Below, piece by piece: positions 43,382 to 56,184 of a DNA stretch of 64,000 bases. Below the pieces are notes generated by a model. It did not search any database, was not told where the DNA came from, and saw only the letters and a list, made by a program, of their open reading frames with translations. The stretch comes from Acetomicrobium hydrogeniformans ATCC BAA-1850 (lineage in GTDB: Bacteria; Synergistota; Synergistia; Synergistales; Acetomicrobiaceae), in assembly GCF_000160455.2 (NCBI RefSeq), contig NZ_ACJX03000001.1:248001-312000 (forward strand), in the 5' to 3' direction. Each line of letters opens with the position of its first letter. The first letter of the stretch is position 1. The position numbers and the translations under genes are program-made.

Positions 43382-45466
43382 TTACTCTTCTTCCGCCTCA
43401 GCTTGAGCCTGAGCTATTATCTTTTTGGCCAGGTCTTGAGGGACTTCTTCGTAGTGAGAATATTCCATGGAGAAACTGCCTCGGCCCGAAGTCATGGAAC
43501 GAAGGACGATGGCATACCTGAACATTTCCGCAAGAGGCACTTGGGCCTTAACCACCTGGAATCTCCCTCTGCTCTCGATACCCATAATTCTCCCTCTTCT
43601 AGAGTTCAAATCGCCCATGACATCGCCCAGATACTCCTCGGGCACTACCACTTCCACGTTCATGATCGGTTCAAGCAAGACGGGAGAGCCTTCCATAAAA
43701 CACTTCTTGAAAGCCATTGAAGCTGCTATTTTAAAGGCCATTTCTGAAGAATCGACTTCATGGTAAGAGCCGTCGTAAAGAACGGCCTTAAAATCTATGG
43801 CAGGATAGCCGGCAAGGACACCCTTTTGAGCTGCCTCCCTTAGTCCTTTTTCGACGGCAGGAATGTACTGCTTGGGAACGACCCCACCGACAATGCGATC
43901 CTCAAACTCTACACCGCTGCCCCGCTCTGTAGGCTGCAACTCAAGCCACACGTCCCCGTATTGTCCTCGGCCACCGGTTTGCTTCTTGTATTTGCCTTGC
44001 GCTTTAGAGGGCTTTTTGATGGTCTCTCTATATGGAACTTTGGGTAAACGAGTTTCGAGTTCCACGCCATATCTTTCTTTAATGCGCGACAGGACTACAT
44101 CCAGATGTAAATCTCCCATGCCTGAAAGGAGGTGGTCTCCGGTTTCAACGTTTTTCTCATAGCGCAACGTGGAATCCTCTTCGAGCATGCGATGAATAGC
44201 GTTAGACAGCTTATCTTCGTCAGCCCTGCTTTTAGGAACGACTGCCAGGCTATAAATGGGGTTCGGAAATTGGATCGCGGGAAACGTAAAATCGACTCCC
44301 TTGACTGCAACGGTATCCCCAACACCGGCGTTTTGCAACTTGGGGATAGCCACAATGTCTCCCACTGTAACTTCCTTAACGTCCTTCCCTTCCTTGCCCC
44401 TCATGAACCTCAGAGAGCTTATCCTTTCCTCGACCTTTTTATTTACAATGAATACAGATTGATCCGAAGTCAAGGTCCCTGAAAATACTCTAACGAATGA
44501 TAGCTTTCCCACATAGGGATCGACCATGACTTTAAAACAGAGAGAGCTGAATTTCTCATTGGGATCGGGCTTCACTTCTACTTCATTGCCCTCTGCATCT
44601 ATCCCCTTTCTGGGAAACATATCTACTGGGGAGGGCAGAATATCGGTTATGGTATCTAAAAGCTGGAATATTCCGATATTCGCAAGAGCCGAACCGGGCA
44701 ATACGGGCATCACTATCCTGTTTAACACCGCCTTTTTCAATGCCTCTACCAACTCTTGTTCTTCCAGTTCTTCTCCGTCGAGGTAACGCATCATCAGCTC
44801 ATCGTCAACTTCGACTACCCTCTCCACCAAGGCTTCACGGGCAGAGGAAAGCCCTTCCTCGAGTTCGGAGGGACAATCAGTCTCCTCATACTCTCGACTT
44901 CCATCGCCTTTATATATAAAGGCCTTTCCGGTCAGCACATTTACTAAGCCTTTAAAATTTGTTTCTTGACCGACGGGCAAAAACAACGGAAGTGCTTTAT
45001 CCGTCAAAACCTCCTGAATTTCTTTCAATGTCCTGTAAAAATCAGCATTTTCCCTTTCCACTTTATTTATAAAAAACAGTACGGGTACGGAAAAATCCTC
45101 GGCAAAATCGAAGGCCTTTTCAGTTTGAACTTCCACGCCATCGACTCCGCTTACAACTATAACCGCCGAGTCAGCCACTCGCATTCCCGAACGCAGATCT
45201 CCAATGAAATCGGCATAACCAGGGGTATCAAGAACAAACATCCTTTTGCCATTATAGTCGAAGGTTGCGACAGATGTATTGATAGAAATCTGTCTCTTCT
45301 GTTCTTCGGCGTCATAATCGCTGACGGTATTGCCATCCTCTACTTTACCTAAACGTCCAATAACTTCCGCATCGAACAACATTGCCTCGACCAGCGATGT
45401 CTTTCCTGCACCTCCGTGAGCTGCTACCGCAATCGTTCTCGTATCCTCAGGTTTGTGCGCTCCCAT
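43382..45466 (-). CDS. EF-G-like translational GTPase (EF-G2 paralogue)
   Basis: This 694-residue protein has all five EF-G domains. The G1 loop is AHGGAGKTSLVEA, not the AHIDAGKTTTTE of standard EF-G. G3 is LDTPGYADF, and G4 reads FINKVERENADF (NKVE for NKxD). Those are hallmarks of the EF-G2/EF-G-like paralogue found in Thermotogae, Synergistetes and others; its role in translocation versus recycling is unsettled. It is the last gene of the long minus-strand run, 17 bases after gatB. Confidence 0.92.
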   Translation of the reverse strand: MGAHKPEDTRTIAVAAHGGAGKTSLVEAMLFDAEVIGRLGKVEDGNTVSDYDAEEQKRQISINTSVATFDYNGKRMFVLDTPGYADFIGDLRSGMRVADSAVIVVSGVDGVEVQTEKAFDFAEDFSVPVLFFINKVERENADFYRTLKEIQEVLTDKALPLFLPVGQETNFKGLVNVLTGKAFIYKGDGSREYEETDCPSELEEGLSSAREALVERVVEVDDELMMRYLDGEELEEQELVEALKKAVLNRIVMPVLPGSALANIGIFQLLDTITDILPSPVDMFPRKGIDAEGNEVEVKPDPNEKFSSLCFKVMVDPYVGKLSFVRVFSGTLTSDQSVFIVNKKVEERISSLRFMRGKEGKDVKEVTVGDIVAIPKLQNAGVGDTVAVKGVDFTFPAIQFPNPIYSLAVVPKSRADEDKLSNAIHRMLEEDSTLRYEKNVETGDHLLSGMGDLHLDVVLSRIKERYGVELETRLPKVPYRETIKKPSKAQGKYKKQTGGRGQYGDVWLELQPTERGSGVEFEDRIVGGVVPKQYIPAVEKGLREAAQKGVLAGYPAIDFKAVLYDGSYHEVDSSEMAFKIAASMAFKKCFMEGSPVLLEPIMNVEVVVPEEYLGDVMGDLNSRRGRIMGIESRGRFQVVKAQVPLAEMFRYAIVLRSMTSGRGSFSMEYSHYEEVPQDLAKKIIAQAQAEAEEE

Positions 45467-45483
45467 CGTCCTACCCCCCTAAT

Positions 45484-46941
45484 TTAAATCTTGCTCATGA
45501 TGAGCGATTGCACCTCTTTCGGATCTGCCTGTCCTTTCGTTTCTCTCATGACAATGCCCTGTAAAAATTTAACTTTTTTACCTTTTTTATCCTTGCCAGC
45601 TCTTATCTCTTCTACAACCTCAGCGTTTTCAGCTAGAACTTTGACGACAATTGCTTCCAAATCGGAGCCTGTTAATTTACCTGTGCTTAACCCTAAAGCT
45701 CTAATGGCGTCATCGACATTTAATGATTTTTCCAACATCATGGCGAAAACCTCTTTCGCAGCTGTCGTCGAAAGATCCCCTCTATCGATTCGAGACAAAA
45801 GAAGGGCCATCTCATCCGGCGGTATCGTAAGCTCCTCTGCAGAAATTGCTCTCTCGTTCAATACCCTCATTATTTCAGTCCTTATCCAGTTTGACGCCAC
45901 TTTAACGGGAGATCCTCGTTTGACTAGATCATCCATGAGAAGAGCCACATCGCGCCGCTCCGTAAGTACCTCCGCCTCTTCGAGGGATAAACCGTAATCG
46001 CTGATAAATCTGTCCCTTACTTCCCACGGAAGTTCGGGCAGTTCCTTGCACAACTGAACTATGGTTCTCTCATCCACGACAAGGGGAGGAAGATCGGGAT
46101 CGGGAAAATATCTGTAATCCTCTGCTTCTTCCTTGCTGCGGCTTGAAATGGTCTTACCCGAATCGTCATCCCAATGCCTGGTCTCGCGAACTATCGTCTC
46201 CCCTTTGCTTTTAACTTCCTTCTGCCTTTCGTATTCGTACTCCAGGGCTCTCTCTAAAGCTTTTAGGGAGTTCATATTTTTTACTTCCACCTTTTCACCC
46301 CATTTGCCGCCCGGTTCCATTATCGAAATGTTTGCGTCAACTCTCAACGATCCCGACTCCATGTCGCCGTCGGAAACCCCGAGATATCTGACCAATTGAC
46401 GCAATCTAGACACAAACTCCCTTGCCTGCTTTGGGGATGTTATGTCAGGTTGGGTGACTATTTCCATCAAAGGAACTCCCGACCGGTTATAATCTACAAG
46501 AGAATAATCAGCACCCATCAACCTTCCGCCGATAGCAGCATGGACAAGTTTTCCGGCATCTTCTTCCAAATGAAGTCTTTGTATTCTGATCTTGTGCGCC
46601 TTTTCGTCATCATTTACCTCAAGATGACCATCAACGGCGAGGGGCAAATCGTATTGGCTTATCTGGTAGGCCTTGGGAAGATCGGGATAAAAATAATGTT
46701 TTCTATGGAACACCGTATGGGTATTGACTTTGCACCGCATAGCCAAGGCCATCCTGACTGCATACATTATGGCCCTTTCGTTAATGACCGGAAGAGATCC
46801 CGGCAAACCCAGGCAGATAGGGCATACATGACTGTTTGGCCTGGCGCCAATATAATCAGTCGAACAAGAGCAAAACATCTTGGATTTCGTCGATAATTGA
46901 ACATGAATTTCCAGTCCTATTACAGGAATAAATTCGTTCAC
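45484..46941 (-). CDS. gatB: Asp/Glu-tRNA(Asn/Gln) amidotransferase subunit B
   Basis: This 485-residue GatB has the kinase-like cradle (GLEIHVQLSTKSKMFC), zinc-binding cysteines (FCSC, HVCPICLGLPG), DYNRSGVPLMEIVTQPD and the C-terminal YqeY-like tail (VKFLQGIVMRETKGQADP). It phosphorylates and amidates misacylated Glu-tRNA(Gln)/Asp-tRNA(Asn). The start is GTG 46941 and overlaps the gatA stop by four bases (GTGA). Confidence 0.96.
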   Translation of the reverse strand: MNEFIPVIGLEIHVQLSTKSKMFCSCSTDYIGARPNSHVCPICLGLPGSLPVINERAIMYAVRMALAMRCKVNTHTVFHRKHYFYPDLPKAYQISQYDLPLAVDGHLEVNDDEKAHKIRIQRLHLEEDAGKLVHAAIGGRLMGADYSLVDYNRSGVPLMEIVTQPDITSPKQAREFVSRLRQLVRYLGVSDGDMESGSLRVDANISIMEPGGKWGEKVEVKNMNSLKALERALEYEYERQKEVKSKGETIVRETRHWDDDSGKTISSRSKEEAEDYRYFPDPDLPPLVVDERTIVQLCKELPELPWEVRDRFISDYGLSLEEAEVLTERRDVALLMDDLVKRGSPVKVASNWIRTEIMRVLNERAISAEELTIPPDEMALLLSRIDRGDLSTTAAKEVFAMMLEKSLNVDDAIRALGLSTGKLTGSDLEAIVVKVLAENAEVVEEIRAGKDKKGKKVKFLQGIVMRETKGQADPKEVQSLIMSKI

Positions 46942-48419
46942 TTTCGATCGCCCCCTAAAGCAGTTGCAGCCGGTCCTACGACCTGTTCAATAACCGAAGC
47001 CGCTTTTAAAATATCGCCTTCTCCAAACTTCTTCCCTATCAATTGAACGCCCACGGGCAGCCCGGACTGGCTCATCGATGCTCTCATCGACAAAGCTGGC
47101 AAGCCCGCCAAATTAACGGGTATAGTAAAAAGGTCTGCCATGTAGGCTTTGACGGGGTCAGTCAGCTTCTCGCCTCGTTTAAAGGGCAACGTAGGCGTTG
47201 CAGGAGTTATCAAGACATCGGCTTTTGAAAAGGCTGCATTGAATTCTCTGATGATGAGCTGTCTCACCTTCTGTGCCTGCAAGTAATAGGCATCGTATCT
47301 GCTGGAACCTAGGACGAAAGTCCCGATCAGTATTCTCCTTTTTACTTCGGGGCCGAAACCTGAGCCGCGGCTTTTGAGGTACAGTTCCTTCAAATCATCG
47401 GCAGCCACGGAAAAACCGTATTGCACTCCGTCGAAACGGGCCAAATTGGAGCTTGCTTCGGCTGGCGCTATAGTGTAGTAACAAGGAAGGCCGTATCGTG
47501 TCGATATCGGCAAATCGACCTCCACTATTTCAGCACCAGACTCCTTGCATATTTCTATGGTTTGGGAAATTGCTCTTTTTATCTCATCATCAATTTCTAG
47601 GGATTCATAACCCGCCAAATATCCAACCTTAAAACCTTCAAGGGAAGTTACGTTTAAAAATTCGGCGTAATTCGGCCTTTCCTTTCTGGTACATGTAGCA
47701 TCTCTGGCGTCAGGTTCAGATATGACCTGTAAAATTGCCGCTACATCCTTCAAACTTCTGGCAAAAGGGCCAATTTGATCCAACGAAGAAGCAAAGGCAA
47801 TTAAGCCGAATCTGCTGACTAGGCCGTATGTCGGCTTTAATCCATAGACCCCACAAAAGGCAGCAGGTTGCCTAATGGAGCCACCGGTGTCACTTCCCAA
47901 AGCAATGGGAGCATAACCTGCAGCAACGGATGCAGCGCTACCTCCCGAGCTTCCCCCAGGCACTCTGGACAAATCCCATGGGTTCAAGGCCGGGCCAAAG
48001 GCAGAAAACTCCGTAGAGCTTCCCATAGCAAATTCATCCATGTTGGCTTTGCCAATTATCACCGCTCCGGCGCGCTCTAAGCACTCAACTACATGTGCAC
48101 TGTAGGGAGAAATCCAATTTTCCAGCATCCTACTTCCGCAGGTAGTCCTTACCCCGTCGACTGTAATGTTATCCTTCACTACAACGGGCACTCCGAAAAG
48201 GGACCCCAACTCTTCGCCCCTCGCTAAAGCAGCATCCAACATCCACGATCTGGAACGGGCCTCTTCGTAGAGAGGCGTTATAAGGGCGTTCAAATTTCTT
48301 TCGTTAACCTCTATGTATTCCAGGGCCGTCTCTATTACATCTGAAACCGTGAAATCACCTTTTTTGTAACCTTCCACAAGATCTAAAGCCGATAACTTCA
48401 AAAACTCGCTATTTTTCAT
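46938..48419 (-). CDS. gatA: Asp/Glu-tRNA(Asn/Gln) amidotransferase subunit A
   Basis: This 493-residue amidase-signature enzyme has the catalytic Lys in VVVKDNITVDG and the Ser-cisSer-Lys serines in PGGSSGGSAASVAAG and GSDTGGSIRQPAAF. It releases ammonia from glutamine for GatB. ATG 48419 overlaps the gatC stop by 11 bases; a frame running up to 48548 is coding space of gatC, not a longer start. Confidence 0.96.
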   Translation of the reverse strand: MKNSEFLKLSALDLVEGYKKGDFTVSDVIETALEYIEVNERNLNALITPLYEEARSRSWMLDAALARGEELGSLFGVPVVVKDNITVDGVRTTCGSRMLENWISPYSAHVVECLERAGAVIIGKANMDEFAMGSSTEFSAFGPALNPWDLSRVPGGSSGGSAASVAAGYAPIALGSDTGGSIRQPAAFCGVYGLKPTYGLVSRFGLIAFASSLDQIGPFARSLKDVAAILQVISEPDARDATCTRKERPNYAEFLNVTSLEGFKVGYLAGYESLEIDDEIKRAISQTIEICKESGAEIVEVDLPISTRYGLPCYYTIAPAEASSNLARFDGVQYGFSVAADDLKELYLKSRGSGFGPEVKRRILIGTFVLGSSRYDAYYLQAQKVRQLIIREFNAAFSKADVLITPATPTLPFKRGEKLTDPVKAYMADLFTIPVNLAGLPALSMRASMSQSGLPVGVQLIGKKFGEGDILKAASVIEQVVGPAATALGGDRK

Positions 48420-48726
48420 CGTGATCGCCCTCCACAATTCGCGGCACCTTAAAGTAGCCCTCTTCGGAGACCGGAGCTTGGGAAAGCACCTCGCTGTATC
48501 TGTTCCACGCCACAACTTCATCTTTACGCCAGGGCATGGGTTCCACATCCTCTAAACTAAAGGGATTTATATCCTTTGCATTAAGTTCGCTTAAAGTCTG
48601 AAGCTGATCTAAAATATTTTTAAATTGCGTACCGATATGTTTAATTTCATCTTCATTGAGCTCCAGCATGGCCAATTTGGCTACGCGTCTTATTTCTTCG
48701 ACTAGTCCATCCGATGTCCCACTCAT
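48409..48726 (-). CDS. gatC: Asp/Glu-tRNA(Asn/Gln) amidotransferase subunit C
   Basis: This 105-residue GatC has the family pattern RRVAKLAMLELNEDEIKHIG, a helical middle with FKNILDQLQTL and the C-terminal PWRKDEVV. It stabilises the GatA-GatB contact. ATG 48726 has GAGGAGG upstream; the longer frame to 48855 lies inside ligA. Confidence 0.94.
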   Translation of the reverse strand: MSGTSDGLVEEIRRVAKLAMLELNEDEIKHIGTQFKNILDQLQTLSELNAKDINPFSLEDVEPMPWRKDEVVAWNRYSEVLSQAPVSEEGYFKVPRIVEGDHDEK

Positions 48727-48739
48727 AGCACAAACCTCC

Positions 48740-52255
<3,516 letters not shown>

Positions 52256-52275
<20 letters not shown>

Positions 52276-53245
52276 TCATTGCTTCCTCCTTAGCGCAAAA
52301 GTCACTAAAATTATTGGCAAAAGAATTAAATATTTCAAAGGCTTGTGTAATGCCATGGGCTCTTGCCATAGAAGATCGCAATTGTGAAGCCCCAGGCATT
52401 CCTTTAAAAATACATGATAAGAAGCGACGAAGCAAGTGCATGGCTAAATTATCCTTAACTTGACACAAATCGGATAGAAAAGAACGAAATATCTCCCTCT
52501 GAAATTCAAAGGTAGCTTTTCTGTCATTTCGAAAGCCCAACTTCGCCAGGGCATCTAAAACGATGAAAGGATCTTTCAAGGCACCTCGCGCCACTAAAAC
52601 CCCTATGCAGCCCTTTTCTAGATAATCGAGTACGTCGTCTGAGGTAAAAACGTCTCCTGTACCCGTTATTTTACCAGGGAAAGCTCTGGCTACCTCGCCG
52701 ATAATATTTCTGTCGGAACTTCCCTTATACCCCTGCGAAACGGTTCTTCCATGCAAAGCTACGTTCTTGGCGCCAGCAGAGATCAATAGATCACACCAAC
52801 TTGCTACATCCTTCAAATTGCGACTGGGAATTCTGGTTTTAACCCATATCGGAAATCCTAAATTTTTGGCCTGTCTAATCATCTCAGCGGCCACATGGGG
52901 GCGATTTATTAATGACGCGCCGCCACCGGATGCCATAACTTTTTTCGAAGGACAGGCCATGTTAATGCTTAAGGCCTCAAAGGAGCTAATTCGGAAGGCT
53001 TCCTGAGCTGCTTCCAAAAGGGAAGCCACATCTCCAGAAAAAAGCTGCAACACCAACGGACCCTCGTCATGATGCCGTTGCAATGAATAAAATGCAGAGG
53101 AATGTCCTTCCATCAAAGCTCTGGAAGCAACCATCTCTGTATGGGCCAAACCGACACCTACCCGAAAAAACATCTTCCTGACGGGCCAGGATGTTATATC
53201 TGCCATTGGGGCAAGCCATAGAGGGTTATTTGGCATTTTGTTCAT
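52256..53245 (-). CDS. dus: tRNA-dihydrouridine synthase
   Basis: This 329-residue FMN-dependent TIM-barrel enzyme has LAPMADITSWPVRKMFF, catalytic Cys in INMACPSKKVM, a substrate Lys in WVKTRIPS and the phosphate-binding CIGVLVARGALKDPF. It reduces uridines in tRNA D-loops. It overlaps coaX upstream by 20 bases and lysS downstream by 20, an unusually interlocked arrangement. Confidence 0.93.
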
Positions 53246-53990
53246 ATATAAGCCTCAAGCCCTCCAACGTTAAATTGGAATCAACTGTATTTATTCTACT
53301 CGACCATCTAGCGACTATCTCGGCATGCCCTCCCGTAGCAATGACTTTTGGCGTTTCCTTCTGCTCTTGCGACATTCGATCAACTAAACCATCTATCAAA
53401 CCTGCATATCCTATAAGTATACCTGACCTCATCGATTCTGACGTAGATCTGCCAACGACCCTCTTTGGAGGCTCGAGAGTGACGAGGGGGAGTTTTGCCG
53501 TCTTTCCGAATAGCGCCTCTATGCTGGCAAGCAAGCCAGGTGCTATTGCACCACCGAGGTAAACGCAGTTTGACGTCACGTAATCAAGGGTAACTGCCGT
53601 GCCAAAATCGACAACTATTACAGGACATCCATAATGATGAACAGCCGCCACCGCATTTACAAGCCTGTCTGCTCCGATTTCGGCCGGTGCTTCGTACCCC
53701 ACTTCGATCCCAAGATCAAGCTCTGAATTTACAACCATAGATTCGATGCCCAAGTATTTGCATATGCCACGGCTCCAGGCAGCTTCCAACGGCGGAACTA
53801 CGCTCGATATTATTGACCCTGAGATGAGATCTTGACTTATTTTAGTCATATTAAGCAATCCCGTAAGGTATATCCCCAGCTCGTCTTCGGTACGCCTTTC
53901 AGAGGTGAGCCTCCAATCGGCGATCAGGCAAGCGCCATCGAAGATACCAACGCAAGTGTGGGTATTTCCTATATCTAGCACAAGAAGCAT
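53226..53990 (-). CDS. coaX: Type III pantothenate kinase
   Basis: This 254-residue ASKHA-fold kinase has the P-loop VLDIGNTHTCVGIF, the pantothenate-binding PAEIGADRLVNAVAAV and DFGTAVTLDYV. It makes 4'-phosphopantothenate, the first step of coenzyme A synthesis. Length and motifs are those of CoaX, which lacks feedback inhibition by CoA in characterised members. It lies 20 bases after the ComEC-like stop. Confidence 0.95.
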   Translation of the reverse strand: MLLVLDIGNTHTCVGIFDGACLIADWRLTSERRTEDELGIYLTGLLNMTKISQDLISGSIISSVVPPLEAAWSRGICKYLGIESMVVNSELDLGIEVGYEAPAEIGADRLVNAVAAVHHYGCPVIVVDFGTAVTLDYVTSNCVYLGGAIAPGLLASIEALFGKTAKLPLVTLEPPKRVVGRSTSESMRSGILIGYAGLIDGLVDRMSQEQKETPKVIATGGHAEIVARWSSRINTVDSNLTLEGLRLIYEQNAK

Positions 53991-54010
53991 TGCAAAAACC
54001 TCCCATTAAA

Positions 54011-55420
54011 TCAAGATAATAACAGCATATAAACGAACAACCCACAACATGAAAGACAAAAATTCCTAAAATTGTTAAAATTTAATCTTTTGGCCAATAT
54101 AATAAAAAATATTCCAAGGGAAATAAAGGGCCAGGGCCAAACTTCCGTAAGTGTTGCAGGCATCAAAGATGAAATCAGATCAAGCGCCCTTTCAACGGCT
54201 ACCAACACTCCCTCTGTCAAGAGAAGAAAAGGCCTGCCCATTTCGAAGGGCAAGAAAGCAAATGGAGCAAAAAGAATTACTGTCAAAAACAAAATACCGA
54301 ACATCGGAATGGCAATAGGATTAATTACAAGCCCTGCCAACGGCAGCGTTCCAAATGTTGCAAGGACACAACCGGCATTAACAACCCAAAGGAGAGAACT
54401 CAGTATAAAGGGCAAAAACTTTTTGGGGAAAATGTCCATGCAACCGATTGTCAGAGCAGACATCACGGATAATTTCCATCCGATATCCCACACGAACCAC
54501 GGTCTCCACAATATTAAGGATATGGCCGCTAAGCTGACGGCCTGAAGAAGCTTTATCGGTCTTCCGATCAACTTACCGATCAAAGCGAAGGCAACCATCA
54601 ATCCGGCACGGGTAGCGCTCGCTGCAAAACCTGTAAAGATCAAGTATACAAATAAAAAAAGAATGGATATTTGTACCTTGAGCCTAGATCCTCTTAAAGT
54701 CGAAAAGATTACCCCCACAAGAAGGGCGACGTGGAAGCCGGAGACAGCCAACAAGTGGGAGGTGCCCCAGCTTGAATGGAGTTTCACCAATTCCGGGTCC
54801 CTCACGCCCAAAAGCATTGCCAAAAGATATCCCCGAATTCTTGGAGGATAATTCAGCAGTATCCATTCTTTCAACGATGATCGCCAACGATAAACGCTCA
54901 AAGGAGAGCTCTTGCGGGACTTTTTCACTTGAAGGCCTACCAGACGACCCACTACACCCCTAGACCTCCAATAAGTATAGGGATTAAATCCTATATTCCT
55001 GCGCTCTATCGGCAATACCGACGCTTTTATACCGACGGAGTCTCCTTCCTTTAAAGCTAAAGATGGAGATGTAAAACCGACAAATTTTCCCGTAGGTGTT
55101 TTGAATACGACTGCCCTTTTGCTGCCCCAGGGCCTTTCGAAAGCAACAACGGCCTTTTCCTCGAGCCTGCCGCTTAAAAAGAGATCGGTCTCTACCCTAT
55201 AGCTCGACCACAGGCTACCAAACATGCTAACGACAAAGCAGAGGATTAAAATATACGAAGAATTCGGTGTTCCATCGTGGGCACAAAATCCTAAGCCCAA
55301 AAAAATAAACCCTGAGACAATGCCCGACAGCCAAAAAGGGAATCCTTTTCCCGTCAAAAGGATGGAAATCACTAGGGATAATAACAAGGATAAACAAGGA
55401 GCTTCTCTAAATAACTTCAT
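54011..55420 (-). CDS. comEC: ComEC/Rec2-family DNA uptake channel, without nuclease domain
   Basis: This 469-residue protein has N-terminal membrane helices, an OB-like region (GDSVGIKASVLPIERRNIGF) and the competence domain. The conserved HLLAVSGFHVALLVGVIF and helices after FTGFAASATRAGLM identify the family. The C-terminal metallo-beta-lactamase domain of full-length ComEC (about 750 residues) is missing; the protein ends in hydrophobic segments. It should translocate single-stranded DNA during natural transformation. It overlaps comEA by four bases. Confidence 0.88.
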   Translation of the reverse strand: MKLFREAPCLSLLLSLVISILLTGKGFPFWLSGIVSGFIFLGLGFCAHDGTPNSSYILILCFVVSMFGSLWSSYRVETDLFLSGRLEEKAVVAFERPWGSKRAVVFKTPTGKFVGFTSPSLALKEGDSVGIKASVLPIERRNIGFNPYTYWRSRGVVGRLVGLQVKKSRKSSPLSVYRWRSSLKEWILLNYPPRIRGYLLAMLLGVRDPELVKLHSSWGTSHLLAVSGFHVALLVGVIFSTLRGSRLKVQISILFLFVYLIFTGFAASATRAGLMVAFALIGKLIGRPIKLLQAVSLAAISLILWRPWFVWDIGWKLSVMSALTIGCMDIFPKKFLPFILSSLLWVVNAGCVLATFGTLPLAGLVINPIAIPMFGILFLTVILFAPFAFLPFEMGRPFLLLTEGVLVAVERALDLISSLMPATLTEVWPWPFISLGIFFIILAKRLNFNNFRNFCLSCCGLFVYMLLLS

Positions 55421-56184
55421 CGATAGCCGACGGTAATCAGAGGCCTGATTTTTTCCATCTTCTTGGGACCTATTCCCTTTACTTCAAGCAGCTCCTCGAC
55501 AGAACGAAAACCTCCCTTGTCTTCCCGATAGGATAATATCGCTTGAGCTGTCTTGGGTCCTATTCCGGGCAGCGACTGCAACATCTCGGCAGTTGCACTG
55601 TTCAGATCTACTAAATCGGAACTACCATGATAGTCCTCAAAGGTAGCTCCATCGATTTTCGAAGGCCCCAATTTACCCTTTTGGTCTATAAAGACCGCTC
55701 CCTTTTGCTCACTCAACGTTAGCTGGATATGTTCTCCTTTTTCTGGTACATGGACGTGACACCCATCCTTCAAGTTCGCCGCTAAATTGACGGCAACTGA
55801 ATCGGCTTTCTCGGTAAGCCCCCCTGCTTCTGCCACCAATTCGTATACCCTGGATCCTTCCGGGAGTTTGTATACGCCCGGACTTTTAACTGCTCCCGTG
55901 ATATACAAAACCCACACCTTCTCGGGAATGGACGTTCCTGCACCATTTGCGTCGTTTTCTCTTTTTGCTCCTTCGGATTTGGCGTTTATAAGCTCATCGA
56001 GGCCGTAATATTTTCCATCTGTTTCATGGACTTTCGATTTGCCTAACAAATAGGCTGTCGAAACACCGATTGCCAAGATTAAGCATAGAAAAGCTGCAGC
56101 TATCCCTTTGAATCTTTTCCCTTTGCTGTATTTTTCAATTTTTCTTTTCGCTTCCTGTATTTTAAATTCTGACTTCGAGGACAT
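55417..56184 (-). CDS. comEA: ComEA-like DNA-binding competence protein
   Basis: This 255-residue protein has a membrane anchor at residues ~25-47, an SLBB domain (WVLYITGAVKSPGVYKLPEG) and tandem helix-hairpin-helix motifs at the C-terminus (VDLNSATAEMLQSLPGIGPK, LLEVKGIGPKKMEKI). It binds incoming duplex DNA outside the membrane. It overlaps miaB by 23 bases and comEC by four, so the competence genes are embedded in a housekeeping run. Confidence 0.93.
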   Translation of the reverse strand: MSSKSEFKIQEAKRKIEKYSKGKRFKGIAAAFLCLILAIGVSTAYLLGKSKVHETDGKYYGLDELINAKSEGAKRENDANGAGTSIPEKVWVLYITGAVKSPGVYKLPEGSRVYELVAEAGGLTEKADSVAVNLAANLKDGCHVHVPEKGEHIQLTLSEQKGAVFIDQKGKLGPSKIDGATFEDYHGSSDLVDLNSATAEMLQSLPGIGPKTAQAILSYREDKGGFRSVEELLEVKGIGPKKMEKIRPLITVGYR

